A DNA stretch of 64,000 bases from Bacillota bacterium (GTDB lineage: Bacteria > Bacillota > Clostridia > Acetivibrionales > DSM-1351): assembly GCA_023393115.1 (NCBI GenBank), contig JAEWMS010000086.1, positions 1 to 64,000 on the forward strand, written 5' to 3'. Below, piece after piece: positions 25,932-34,884 of the stretch (within the stretch, counting starts at the first letter, position 1; each line of letters opens with the position of its first letter). Both the position numbers and the translations under genes were made by a program. Under the pieces are notes generated by a model that saw only the letters and a list, made by a program, of their open reading frames with translations, was not told where the DNA came from and ran no database searches.

Positions 25932-26681
25932 ATGAAAGTCTTAAAAAGATTTGTGTTGATGCTGCAGTTTTTTACCAGGGTACCAATAAAAGTGCAGATT
26001 ACTGCTAACAGCTCCGATTTTGGAAAGGGACTTTTATTTGCACCCTTTGTAGGACTTGTGATCGGAGCTGTTCTATCAATTGCGGCTTATGGATTACAAT
26101 TTGTTTTTCCCAATGTCATGGTTTCAGCAATAACCCTGGTGCTTTACATAGTAATAACCGGGGGGCTCCATCTCGACGGTCTGGGAGACACCTTCGACGG
26201 AATATTTTCAAACCGCTCCAGAGAACGTATTCTGGAGATTATGAGGGACAGCAGGGTCGGAACCAATGCTGTCCTGGCTGTATTCAGTGTTTTACTTCTG
26301 GATTTTGCCGCATTAACTCAAATTGACAATCAATATTACTTAAGAATAATTCTACTGATGCCCATGGTCGGAAGAATTGGCTCCCTTGTAGGAGCGGCAG
26401 CTTCGAACTACGCCCGACAGGGGGCGGGGCTGGGAAAATCTTTTATAGATTTCTGTGGTAAAAAGGAACTGGTGTGGGGATTAGTCATATACTCTGTGAT
26501 CAGCTTGCTGACTTTGGACTATAAACTGTGGATAGTTATGCTGCCACCACCAATAATAGCCTTTTTTTTAGTACGATATTTCAGCAGCAAAATAGGCGGA
26601 GCAACAGGAGACATACTTGGCGCTGTCTGTGAGCTGAACCAATGTATATTCCTGTTATTGGCATGCGGAGTGCTGGTATAA
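25932..26681 (+). CDS. cobS: Adenosylcobinamide-GDP ribazoletransferase (cobalamin synthase)
   Basis: CobS joins AdoCbi-GDP to alpha-ribazole (or its phosphate) at the membrane to complete cobalamin. The 249-residue protein is hydrophobic, starts with LMLQFFTRVPIKV and has the family signature GGLHLDGLGDTFDGIFSNRSRERILEIMRDSRVG-like region, with two acidic motifs DGLGDTFDG and MRDSRVG that hold the catalytic metal. It starts one base after cobU. No cobT or cobC lies nearby, so lower-ligand activation is encoded elsewhere; the operon is a salvage rather than a complete synthesis set. Confidence 0.95.
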   Translation: MKVLKRFVLMLQFFTRVPIKVQITANSSDFGKGLLFAPFVGLVIGAVLSIAAYGLQFVFPNVMVSAITLVLYIVITGGLHLDGLGDTFDGIFSNRSRERILEIMRDSRVGTNAVLAVFSVLLLDFAALTQIDNQYYLRIILLMPMVGRIGSLVGAAASNYARQGAGLGKSFIDFCGKKELVWGLVIYSVISLLTLDYKLWIVMLPPPIIAFFLVRYFSSKIGGATGDILGAVCELNQCIFLLLACGVLV

Positions 26682-26720
26682 TCCATATCCTATTTGAAGA
26701 TTTAACTTAGTTTCAAATAC

Positions 26721-28210
26721 TCATTTTAGTGTCGCCTTATACATAATTGCCTCTTTGGTAGCTTCACTGCGTCTGAATTCTCCCGAGATCTTCCCTTCGG
26801 CAAGCACCAGTACCCTGTCACACATGCCGAGTATTTCTTCGATATCGGAGGATATCAATATAATTGAGGCTCCTTTTGTTACAAGATCCAGCATACAATT
26901 GTAAATATCTGTTTTGGAAGCAATATCAACCCCTCTGGTAGGTTCATCAAGAATATATATTTTTTGACGGCTCATCATCCACCGGGCGACGGCAGCTTTC
27001 TGCTGGTTGCCTCCGCTGTAAGTTTCCAGCAGATCATTAAGATTACCGGGCCTGATGCTGAGCTTCTTTATATATGTATCTGTAACGTCGGTCATTATCT
27101 GATTGTGAAGGTATTTGTACTGTTCAAACCTTTTTAGAGAAGAAAGTGTCACATTGCTTTCAAGGTTCAGACAGCCGAAAATGGAGCTTGAGGACCGGTC
27201 CTCGGGAAGCAATGCTATACCGTTCCTGATTGCGTCCTCAGGGGATGAGAACTTTTGTTTTTGACCATTTATTTCAATAGTACCGCTTTTAATAGGTGTT
27301 ATTCCGAAAAGACATTGGGCCAGAAGAGATCTGCCTGAGCCCATTAAGCCTGTAATACCCAGAATTTCCGATTTCCTGAGATCAAAACTGATTGAACTTA
27401 GAATATTTGCAGCACTCAGATCCTTGACTGACATAACTACCTTTCCCAATGAAACATTCAGTTTGGGATAACGGTTTTTCTCTACGGGAACAGCCAGCAT
27501 TCTTATAATGTCATCCTTTGTAGAATTACTTACACTTTGAGTTCCTATTACTCTTCCCTGATGAATGACAGAAAACTTGTCCGCAATCAGCTCAATTTCA
27601 TCAAGCAAATGAGTTATATATAGAATTGCAGTATTTTTTTCCTTTAATGCTCGGATCAGTCTGTATAGAATGTCTTTCTCACTGGAGGTAAATGCTGCCG
27701 AGGGCTCGTCAAATATAACAATCTGGGCATTGGACACATAGGCCTTGACCATTTCTACAAGCTGTTTCTGAGCAAAGCCAAGCTGACCGGCCTTCATTCT
27801 GGTATCGATATTTATGCCGAACTCATTAAATATTTCACTGCAGTCACGATACATTCTGTACTGATTGCGCGTAAGAAAACTGTTTTCAGTATTTGGGTGA
27901 TCCATGTAAATATTTTCGGCAACTGTAAGATTTGGATACAGGTTAATGTCCTGCCACACACAGTATATGCCGTGCTGTCGCGCACTTGCAACACTGCCTA
28001 TATTTACCGCAGCGTCATCAATGAAAATTACTCCACTATCCATTTTTATAACGCCGCATATTATTTTGATAACAGTGGACTTCCCGGAACCGTTCTCACC
28101 CATAAAGGCATGTACCTCGCCTGATACAAATTGAGGGATACGTCCCGAAGAGAGAAAGCGTCACTGAAGTATTTACATACATTTCTTATTTCCAGCTTGG
28201 GAATTCCCAT
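26721..28210 (-). pseudogene. Sugar ABC transporter ATPase (two-domain, MglA/XylG type) interrupted by one frameshift
   Basis: A natural start ATG at 28208-28210 follows GGAGGTTATC, and the first 30 codons encode a normal ABC N-terminus (LEIRNVCKYFS, LRDVSLNL). At about 28125-28126 the frame shifts: the expected continuation SGEVHAFMGENGSGKST lies in another frame, which then runs intact for some 460 residues to 26721. The rest has both ATPase domains, with LDEPTRGVD in the second. One base appears to be missing. This could be a recent inactivation, a sequencing error or programmed slippage. No permease or binding protein gene accompanies it; it is downstream of the DeoR regulator. Confidence 0.85.
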
Positions 28211-28238
28211 ATATCTGATAACCTCCAAAAAGAAGATT

Positions 28239-29021
28239 TTATACTTTGCCTTCAAATAAATCTATAGAGGTAAATAACTGAATATTTGATTTAAAAATGT
28301 TATTTTTATGCTGATCTGATAATGTATGATTTGTTATTAGCTTGTCACATAAATCCTTTAAAAATCCTGCCTTAAAGAAAGAATTTCTCTCGAAGGCACC
28401 GGAGGTACAGACAATTATTCTTTCATTTGCATTTTTGGCTGCTTCTTTAATAAATGTTGCCATATCAATGTTTGAGACTGTAAGTTCCAGGTTGTTTGAT
28501 ATTCCATCTACTTCTATGAATAAACGGTTCACAAAGAAATTATTCAGGTTATTTATGGTCAAGGTACCGAATACGGCTTTTGTATTATAATCAATGTCAC
28601 CGCCCAGTAATACTACCTTTGCAGATTGTGCCTTCAGTATGTGGGATGCTATGGTCAGATCATTGGTAAGTACAGTTAACCTGTTTTTGGAAGACAGCTG
28701 CTTTGCAATTTCCAGATTTATTGCCCCGTTAGTAAGCATAATTACATCTCCGTCGTTAATCATCCGGATAGCAATTTTGGAAATTTCAAAATAATCCTGA
28801 TATGATTCTGCTTCGGCATTGTCCGAGGTTGCCTCTTTTATGCTGCCCAGGACAGCACCTCCATGAGTGCGTGTCAAAAACTCTTCGCTCTCAAGTTTCT
28901 CCAGATCCCTGCGAATAGTTACCTCTGAAACTCCAAGCATTTGACTGAGCTGATTTACCTCAACCTGTTTGTTTTCAAGCAGATAATTTTTAATTATTCT
29001 AATTCTCTCAATAGCAAACAT
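28239..29021 (-). CDS. DeoR-family sugar-responsive transcriptional regulator
   Basis: The 260-residue protein has the DeoR N-terminal helix-turn-helix (RIRIIKNYLLENKQVEVNQLSQMLGVSEVTIRRDLEKLE, in which VSEVTIRRDL is the recognition helix) and a ribose-phosphate-isomerase-like effector domain. The effector-binding motifs are MLTNGAINLEIAK, VLTNDLTIA and VVLLGGD. Such proteins usually respond to phosphorylated sugars. The frame extends to 29105, but the ATG at 29019-29021 after AGGAAAG is the family-typical start. It is divergent from the ChvE-MmsAB operon, which it probably represses. It ends 28 bases before the frameshifted ATPase. Confidence 0.9.
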   Translation of the reverse strand: MFAIERIRIIKNYLLENKQVEVNQLSQMLGVSEVTIRRDLEKLESEEFLTRTHGGAVLGSIKEATSDNAEAESYQDYFEISKIAIRMINDGDVIMLTNGAINLEIAKQLSSKNRLTVLTNDLTIASHILKAQSAKVVLLGGDIDYNTKAVFGTLTINNLNNFFVNRLFIEVDGISNNLELTVSNIDMATFIKEAAKNANERIIVCTSGAFERNSFFKAGFLKDLCDKLITNHTLSDQHKNNIFKSNIQLFTSIDLFEGKV

Positions 29022-29188
29022 AAATTCTTTCCTGTAGTTGTTTATAAATCGAAACTTTTCGAAAGTAGATAATTTGAGTATAAAGCATATTTTACCTAAA
29101 AGCAAGAAATACTGAGTCGAAAACAGATGTAATGCGGCATGTTATATGAAGTTATAAGATATAAAAACAGTAGTTATACGAAATAATC

Positions 29189-29206
29189 AAAAACGAAAAC
29201 AAACAA
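29189..29206. promoter_or_regulatory. Candidate DeoR operator, upstream copy
   Basis: AAAACGAAAACAAACAA lies in the deoR-chvE intergenic region. It closely resembles the sequence overlapping the chvE transcription start (29337-29356). A DeoR-type repressor binding both could loop or control both directions; this rests on similarity only. Confidence 0.4.
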
Positions 29207-29299
29207 TATGCCATGAGCCAGAAGTGAGAGATGTATGGGTAATAATGCACAAAACAGAATAATATAAAATATTTAATTTATTAAATTTGCACAAAATTA

Positions 29300-29356
29300 T
29301 TGACATCTATACATAGGGATGTTAACATGAAAATGCAAAACGAAAGCAAACGAACA
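29300..29356 (+). promoter_or_regulatory. Promoter and candidate operator of the ChvE-MmsAB operon
   Basis: TTGACA (29300-29305) and TAACAT (29323-29328) are 17 bases apart. Directly after the -10 box is AAAACGAAAGCAAACGAACA (29337-29356), a purine-rich site of the kind bound by DeoR regulators, where a repressor would block initiation. Confidence 0.65.
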
Positions 29357-29394
29357 TAAAAGAAAATGCATTGTGGGAAAAGGAGAGTGTTTAA

Positions 29395-30474
29395 ATGAAA
29401 TTGAGAAAGATTATAGCAGGTACTCTTTCAATGGTAATGACTCTTTCGGTGGCTTTAGGCCTTACTGCTTGTGGAACAAAAGATACAAGCAAACTCGTTG
29501 GTGTTGCAATGCCTACAAAATCCTCACAAAGATGGATTCAGGACGGCGACAACATGAAGAAACAGCTTGAAGCAAAAGGTTACACAGTTGATTTGCAGTA
29601 TGGTGAAGATAACATCGATAACCAGGTTGCTCAGATTGAAAACATGATTTCAAAAGGGGCAAAGGTATTAGTTGTAGCTTCTATCGATGGTTCGGCACTA
29701 ACAGATGTACTTAAAAAGGCAGCTGACGCTGATGTGAAGGTTATAGCTTATGACCGTCTGATCAGAAATTCCGAAAATGTAAGCTACTATGCAACTTTTG
29801 ACAATTACAAGGTTGGTGTTCAACAGGCGACTTCACTGGTAAAAGGCTTGGGTGCCGATACAAAGCCAGGCCCATTCAATATTGAATTATTCGGTGGCTC
29901 TCCTGATGACAACAATGCTTTCTTCTTCTATGACGGTGCAATGTCGGTACTTCAGCCACTTATCGACAAGGGTGTTTTAGTTGTTAAGAGCGGTCAGATG
30001 GGTATGGATAAGGTTTCAACACTCCGCTGGGATGCTGCAACAGCTCAGGCTCGTATGGACAACATATTAAGTGCAAACTATACAACTGAAAGAGTTGATG
30101 GAGTTTTGTCACCATATGATGGTATCTCAATAGGTATTCTATCCTCACTTAAGAGTGTTGGTTATGGTAAAGGCGACAAGCCAATGCCTATTGTAACCGG
30201 TCAGGATGCAGAAGTTGCATCAGTTAAGTCAATCATTGCAGGCGAACAGTATTCAACAATCTTCAAGGATACAAGAACCCTTGCTGAAAAGTGCGTTAAG
30301 ATGGTAGACGCTGTATTCAGTGGTTCTGAACCTGAAATTAATGACACAAAGACATATGATAACGGAAAGAAAGTAGTTCCATCTTACCTTTGTGAACCTG
30401 TTCCTGTTGACAAGTCAAACTACAAAGAGACATTGATTGACAGTGGATACTACAAAGAAGCTGATTTACAGTAA
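29395..30474 (+). CDS. chvE: Multiple-monosaccharide ABC transporter binding lipoprotein (ChvE-like)
   Basis: The 359-residue lipoprotein has a signal peptide ending in LGLTACGTK and a periplasmic-binding-protein type I fold of the ChvE group. The conserved elements are VGVAMPTKSSQRWIQDGDNM, VLVVASIDGSALTDVL, VIAYDRLIRN, YATFDNYKVGVQQ and VTGQDAEVASVKSI. ChvE-type proteins bind galactose, arabinose, glucose or related sugars outside the membrane. GTG-free ATG start with a GGAGAG site. The ATPase and permease follow after a 148-base gap containing a stem-loop, a layout that usually keeps the binding protein in excess. Confidence 0.92.
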   Translation: MKLRKIIAGTLSMVMTLSVALGLTACGTKDTSKLVGVAMPTKSSQRWIQDGDNMKKQLEAKGYTVDLQYGEDNIDNQVAQIENMISKGAKVLVVASIDGSALTDVLKKAADADVKVIAYDRLIRNSENVSYYATFDNYKVGVQQATSLVKGLGADTKPGPFNIELFGGSPDDNNAFFFYDGAMSVLQPLIDKGVLVVKSGQMGMDKVSTLRWDAATAQARMDNILSANYTTERVDGVLSPYDGISIGILSSLKSVGYGKGDKPMPIVTGQDAEVASVKSIIAGEQYSTIFKDTRTLAEKCVKMVDAVFSGSEPEINDTKTYDNGKKVVPSYLCEPVPVDKSNYKETLIDSGYYKEADLQ

Positions 30475-30510
30475 CAGCATCCCTTTGAAATTAGTTCATA
30501 AATAAATTGC

Positions 30511-30569
30511 AGAGTTGCCATTTTGCATAGCTGACCTTGATAAGATCTCAGTTGGCAGAATGGCACTCT
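30511..30569 (+). terminator. Intercistronic stem-loop after the binding-protein gene
   Basis: AGAGTTGCCATTTTGC pairs with GCAGAATGGCACTCT with a single bulge. No T-run follows, so it more likely protects the chvE message or partly attenuates than ends transcription. Confidence 0.5.
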
Positions 30570-30622
30570 CTGTAATAGGTAGCAATTAAATAAAAAATAT
30601 TTTTAGATAGGGAGCTGGAAAA

Positions 30623-32158
30623 ATGTCTAAACTATTACTGGAAATGAAAAACATTACCAAGACGTTTTCTAGCATCAAAGCACTTGATAATGTTAACCTG
30701 ACAGTGAGAAGCGGGGAAATACATGCTTTGGTAGGCGAAAACGGAGCCGGAAAATCGACCTTGATGAATGTTTTAAGCGGTATATATCCATATGGAACAT
30801 ATACAGGAGACATAATGTTTGATTCAAATGTATGTCACTTTAAGGAGATAAAGGACAGCGAAAAACTTGGTATTGTCATAATACATCAGGAGCTTGCCTT
30901 AATTCCCTATTTATCTATAGCTGAAAATGTATTTTTAGGAAATGAACAGGCAAAGACCGGTGTAATTGATTGGAATGAAACAACCACAAAGACAAAAGAT
31001 TTGTTGGAACTTGTAGGATTACATGAAAATCCTAATACATTAATTACAAATATAGGTGTCGGCAAACAGCAGCTTGTGGAAATTGCCAGAGCATTAGCCA
31101 AGGATGTTAAGCTATTGATTCTTGATGAACCAACTGCTGCATTAAATGATGAAGAAAGCAATAAGCTTTTGAATTTGCTTATGGATCTAAGGAAAAAGGG
31201 TATTACCTCTATTTTGATATCTCATAAACTTAATGAGGTCGAAAAGGTTTCAGACCGCATAACCGTTATAAGAGACGGTAAAACAATCGAAACCCTTGAA
31301 AAGGGTAAGGATGAAATTAGCGAGGATAGAATCATTAAGGGTATGGTAGGCAGAGACATGTCCCATCGTTTTCCGCACCGTGAGCCGAAAATCGGTGATA
31401 CCATAATGGAGGTTAAGGACTGGAATGTAACGCATCCGTTGCATGATAGAAAGGTAATAAACAATGTAAATCTTAAATTGAGAAGCGGTGAGATAGTAGG
31501 GCTTGCTGGACTGATGGGTGCAGGGCGTACCGAACTGGCAATGAGTATTTTTGGTAAGAGCTACGGAACCAAAATTACCGGAACAATAGAGCTAAAAGGC
31601 AAACCAGTTGAATTATCAAGTGTAAGTAAAGCGATAGAATCAGGTATAGCTTATGTAACTGAAGACAGAAAGAATTATGGTCTTGTTCTTATAGATAATA
31701 TAAAAAATAATATCTCAATGGCCAATCTTAAGAAGATAAGTAAAAATTCCGTGGTCGGAGAGCAGGAAGAAAATCTTGTTGCAGAAGATTATCGTAAAAA
31801 GTTTAACATCAAATCTTCAAGTATTATGCAAAAAACCGGAAATTTAAGCGGTGGAAATCAACAGAAGGTAGTATTAAGCAAATGGATATTTACCGACCCT
31901 GATGTCCTTATACTTGATGAACCAACGCGAGGTATAGATGTTGGAGCGAAATATGAGATATATACAATAATAAATCAGTTGGCAGATAGCGGGAAATCTA
32001 TTATTGTAATCTCATCTGAAATGCCGGAACTATTAGGTTTATGCGATAGAATTTACGTTGTAAATGAAGGTGAAATTGCAGGTGAATTATCACGTTCAGA
32101 GGCTACTCAGGAAAGTATAATGAAATGCATAATGAGTCACAGTAAGGGGTCAGCGTGA
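30623..32158 (+). CDS. mmsA: Multiple-monosaccharide ABC transporter ATPase (MmsA/GguA)
   Basis: The 511-residue protein has two tandem ABC domains. The first has Walker A GENGAGKST (38-46), the signature region IGVGKQQLVEIARAL and LILDEPTAALND. The second keeps SGGNQQKVVLSKW and LILDEPTRGIDVG but has a degenerate Walker A (GLMGAGRTE), as is normal for this family. It powers import of the sugar delivered by the ChvE-like protein. It is a paralogue of the frameshifted ATPase at 26721-28210. Confidence 0.94.
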   Translation: MSKLLLEMKNITKTFSSIKALDNVNLTVRSGEIHALVGENGAGKSTLMNVLSGIYPYGTYTGDIMFDSNVCHFKEIKDSEKLGIVIIHQELALIPYLSIAENVFLGNEQAKTGVIDWNETTTKTKDLLELVGLHENPNTLITNIGVGKQQLVEIARALAKDVKLLILDEPTAALNDEESNKLLNLLMDLRKKGITSILISHKLNEVEKVSDRITVIRDGKTIETLEKGKDEISEDRIIKGMVGRDMSHRFPHREPKIGDTIMEVKDWNVTHPLHDRKVINNVNLKLRSGEIVGLAGLMGAGRTELAMSIFGKSYGTKITGTIELKGKPVELSSVSKAIESGIAYVTEDRKNYGLVLIDNIKNNISMANLKKISKNSVVGEQEENLVAEDYRKKFNIKSSSIMQKTGNLSGGNQQKVVLSKWIFTDPDVLILDEPTRGIDVGAKYEIYTIINQLADSGKSIIVISSEMPELLGLCDRIYVVNEGEIAGELSRSEATQESIMKCIMSHSKGSA

Positions 32159-32220
32159 GTGCTTTTCCATCAATACTAAATGTTAAGTAACGTATTGCAT
32201 GCGTTACATGGAGGTTATAA

Positions 32221-33393
32221 ATGAATAATATCAAATCCTTTATAAAAAATAACATACGCCAGTATGCTATGGCTTTAGCTCTGGTAGTAATAATGGTATT
32301 CTTTCAGATACTTACCGGAGGAATACTGTTTAAGCCGCTAAATATCACAAACCTTATTCTTCAAAACAGTTATGTTCTTATTCTTGGTATAGGTATGCTT
32401 CTGGTTATATTGACAGGAAATGTGGATTTATCTGTAGGTTCTGTCGCAGCCTTTATTGGTGCCATATCAGCAATTTTTATGGTTCAGATGAAAATGCCTG
32501 TTCTTCCGGCTGTTATATTGTGTCTCGTAATAGGCGCATTAGTTGGAGCATGGCAGGGTTTCTGGATAGCATATATCAGAATACCCGCATTTATAGTAAC
32601 TCTTGCAGGTATGTTGGTGTTCAGAGGCTTGACAATGGTATTGCTCCAGGGTCAAACAATTTCTCCGTATCAAGAGTCTTTCCAGGCTATGTCTAACGGA
32701 TTTTTACTCACAGATGCCTTTGTTGTAAGTGGCTTAAACATGATAGCGGTAATTACCGGAGTTGTTTTGTCTCTGATATATATTATCATCGAGTACAAAA
32801 ATATTCAGAATATGAAAAAGTACAATTTTGAAACACTTCCTATGCCGTTAACAGTAGCTAAAATAGCAGTAATAGTCGTAGCTATAAATCTTTTAACTAT
32901 CAGTCTTGCAGCTTATAAGGGAATTCCGATAGTTTTGATATTAATAGTGGCTCTAATAGCTATTTACACTTTCATTACTCAGAAAACTATTGCCGGACGT
33001 CATGTTTATGCGTTGGGTGGAAATGAAAAGGCTGCTAAACTATCAGGTATAAAAACCAAGAGAGTTATGTTCTGGGTATATGTTAATATGGGTATGCTGG
33101 CTGCTTTAGCGGGATTGGTTGTTGCAGGACGTTTGAATGCGGCTACTCCCAAAGCTGGTACAAATTTCGAACTTGATGCCATTGCGGCCTGCTTTATAGG
33201 CGGTGCTTCAGCTTCAGGCGGTATCGGTACAGTAATAGGTGCCATCATCGGTGCACTTGTAATGGGTGTACTGAACAATGGTATGTCTATAATGGGTGTA
33301 GGAGTAGACTGGCAGCAGGCTATTAAAGGTTTGGTTCTTCTTGCAGCTGTTGCTTTTGATGTATATACAAAGTCCAAAGCAAATGCTGATTAG
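32221..33393 (+). CDS. mmsB: Multiple-monosaccharide ABC transporter permease (MmsB/GguB)
   Basis: The 390-residue permease has about ten membrane helices. Family motifs are VILTGNVDLSVGSVAAF, PAFIVTLAGMLVFRGLTMVLLQGQTI, the EAA-like coupling loop VYALGGNEKAAKLSGIKTKRV and IAACFIGGASASGGIGTVIGA. The length of 390 residues, longer than RbsC, is typical of the GguB branch. It starts 62 bases after mmsA with a GGAGG site and completes the transporter. Confidence 0.94.
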   Translation: MNNIKSFIKNNIRQYAMALALVVIMVFFQILTGGILFKPLNITNLILQNSYVLILGIGMLLVILTGNVDLSVGSVAAFIGAISAIFMVQMKMPVLPAVILCLVIGALVGAWQGFWIAYIRIPAFIVTLAGMLVFRGLTMVLLQGQTISPYQESFQAMSNGFLLTDAFVVSGLNMIAVITGVVLSLIYIIIEYKNIQNMKKYNFETLPMPLTVAKIAVIVVAINLLTISLAAYKGIPIVLILIVALIAIYTFITQKTIAGRHVYALGGNEKAAKLSGIKTKRVMFWVYVNMGMLAALAGLVVAGRLNAATPKAGTNFELDAIAACFIGGASASGGIGTVIGAIIGALVMGVLNNGMSIMGVGVDWQQAIKGLVLLAAVAFDVYTKSKANAD

Positions 33394-33422
33394 TAAGTAG
33401 AAGTTTGCAGACATATATGGAG

Positions 33423-33465
33423 GCACAATGCGGAGTTTGGTAAATATCCGCGTTGTGTCTTTTTT
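33423..33465 (+). terminator. Intrinsic terminator of the ChvE-MmsAB operon
   Basis: GCACAATGCGGA pairs with TCCGCGTTGTGT (one G-U and one mismatch), followed by CTTTTTT. It lies 30 bases past the mmsB stop codon. Confidence 0.85.
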
Positions 33466-33515
33466 GGTGCTATATTGAGAATATTTTAGTTTAGTTATTT
33501 ATTTGTTGATTATGT

Positions 33516-33540
33516 TATAATAAATTCACATAAACGAACA
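33516..33540 (+). promoter_or_regulatory. Promoter and DeoR-like site before araM
   Basis: An extended -10 box TGTTATAAT (TATAAT at 33516-33521) is followed by AAACGAACA at 33532-33540. The same nine bases occur at 29348-29356, just after the chvE -10 box. This suggests that araM belongs to the same regulon. Confidence 0.5.
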
Positions 33541-33555
33541 ATTGGAGGGATATGA

Positions 33556-34728
33556 TTGAGAAAGCTAACGGATTTAAGTATTGATGAACTGGCAGGCTAT
33601 TCCTATGATTGCAGTTGCGGAAGAAAACACAGCGTGGACATAAAAAAAATATCCATAGGAAATGAGATATATAAAGAGCTACCAGCTATACTAAGTGAGT
33701 TCAAGCAAAAGAAGATATTCATCATTGCCGATAATAATACTTATATAATATATGGTAAAAAGGTACTCGGGTACCTTGAAGAAAAAGGTTTTAGGACAGC
33801 CTCTCATGTATTTGACTCAAGAGGTCACCTGGTTCCTAACGAAGAAGCTTTGGGAAGACTACTTGTTGAAATTGACAGTGAAGTCGGGATGATTGTGGCA
33901 GTTGGTTCAGGGTCCATAAATGATATTTCCAGAATGATAAGCTTTAAGCTGGGGATACCTTATATAATCGTGGGAACTGCACCTTCCATGGATGGATATG
34001 CATCGACTGTATCCCCTTTAATAATTAGTGGTTTTAAGAAAACCTTTGAGGCTGTTTATCCCTACGCCATTCTTGCAGAGATGGAGGTTCTGACAGCCGC
34101 CCCTAAAGATATGATTTGCGCCGGCTTTGGTGATATACTTGGAAAGTTGACAGCCTTGACTGATTGGAGACTTTCCAGAAAAATAAATAACGAATACTAC
34201 TGCCAGGCTTGTGTTGAGATGGTTGAGCTTGCAATAAAGAAATGTATTGATAATGCAAAAGCAATCGATTCAAGGGAGCCTGAAGCCATTGGATACCTTA
34301 TGGAGGCACTGATTCTGTCTGGAGTAGTAATGGGCATGGTGGGCAACTCAAGACCAGCTTCGGGTTCTGAGCATCACCTCTCTCATTACTGGGAAATTGA
34401 TGCCCTGGCCAGAGGAGTTGAACACCCTTTACACGGTAATTCTGTGGGAGTTGGAACGGTTATAATCAGCAGCATTTATAAGAGGATTAATGTGTTAGTA
34501 CCTTTGGACTTTGAACTGCCCACACCTGAGTACGTTATTGAACAGCTGAAGAATGCAGGAAGCATTTGTGATCCCAAAACTTTGGGAATAGAAAAGGAGG
34601 TCTTCCGAAACAGCGTAATTCATGCAAAGGAAATAAGACCGAGATATACTGTTCTTCAGTTGGCGCAGGACAAAGGAGTTCTTGAAAAAGTGGCCGAGGA
34701 GCTTACAGAGCTTTACTACGGGAAATAG
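33556..34728 (+). CDS. araM: sn-Glycerol-1-phosphate dehydrogenase (AraM/EgsA family)
   Basis: The enzyme reduces dihydroxyacetone phosphate to glycerol 1-phosphate with NAD(P)H. The 390-residue product has the family's N-terminal cysteine-containing extension (YDCSCGRKHSVDIK), the NAD-binding GSGSINDISRMISF, the APSMDGYASTVSPLI motif and metal ligands in SGSEHHLSHYWE and HGNSVGVGTV. The start is TTG (33556-33558) after GGAGGG. In Bacillus the orthologue is in the arabinose operon and initiates heptaprenylglyceryl phosphate synthesis. Here it follows a sugar transporter and precedes a membrane protein gene; its product's use in this organism is unknown. Confidence 0.9.
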   Translation: MRKLTDLSIDELAGYSYDCSCGRKHSVDIKKISIGNEIYKELPAILSEFKQKKIFIIADNNTYIIYGKKVLGYLEEKGFRTASHVFDSRGHLVPNEEALGRLLVEIDSEVGMIVAVGSGSINDISRMISFKLGIPYIIVGTAPSMDGYASTVSPLIISGFKKTFEAVYPYAILAEMEVLTAAPKDMICAGFGDILGKLTALTDWRLSRKINNEYYCQACVEMVELAIKKCIDNAKAIDSREPEAIGYLMEALILSGVVMGMVGNSRPASGSEHHLSHYWEIDALARGVEHPLHGNSVGVGTVIISSIYKRINVLVPLDFELPTPEYVIEQLKNAGSICDPKTLGIEKEVFRNSVIHAKEIRPRYTVLQLAQDKGVLEKVAEELTELYYGK

Positions 34729-34884
34729 AGGCAGCGAGCGTTGATGAGGCCAAAGTCTTTACCAACCTTAACGAATTCCCATTTACTATAGGAATGGTAT
34801 GTATAGTAATATATATGGGTGACATCGTATCATATTAGGAACGTACTATTTGTATACGCGCTCTGTGCGGAATGAGGGATTAAT

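Noticed and set aside
26682..26720. Possible terminator between cobS and the convergent ATPase
   Set aside because: Only a short TTTGAA/TTCAAA match is visible, too weak to call.
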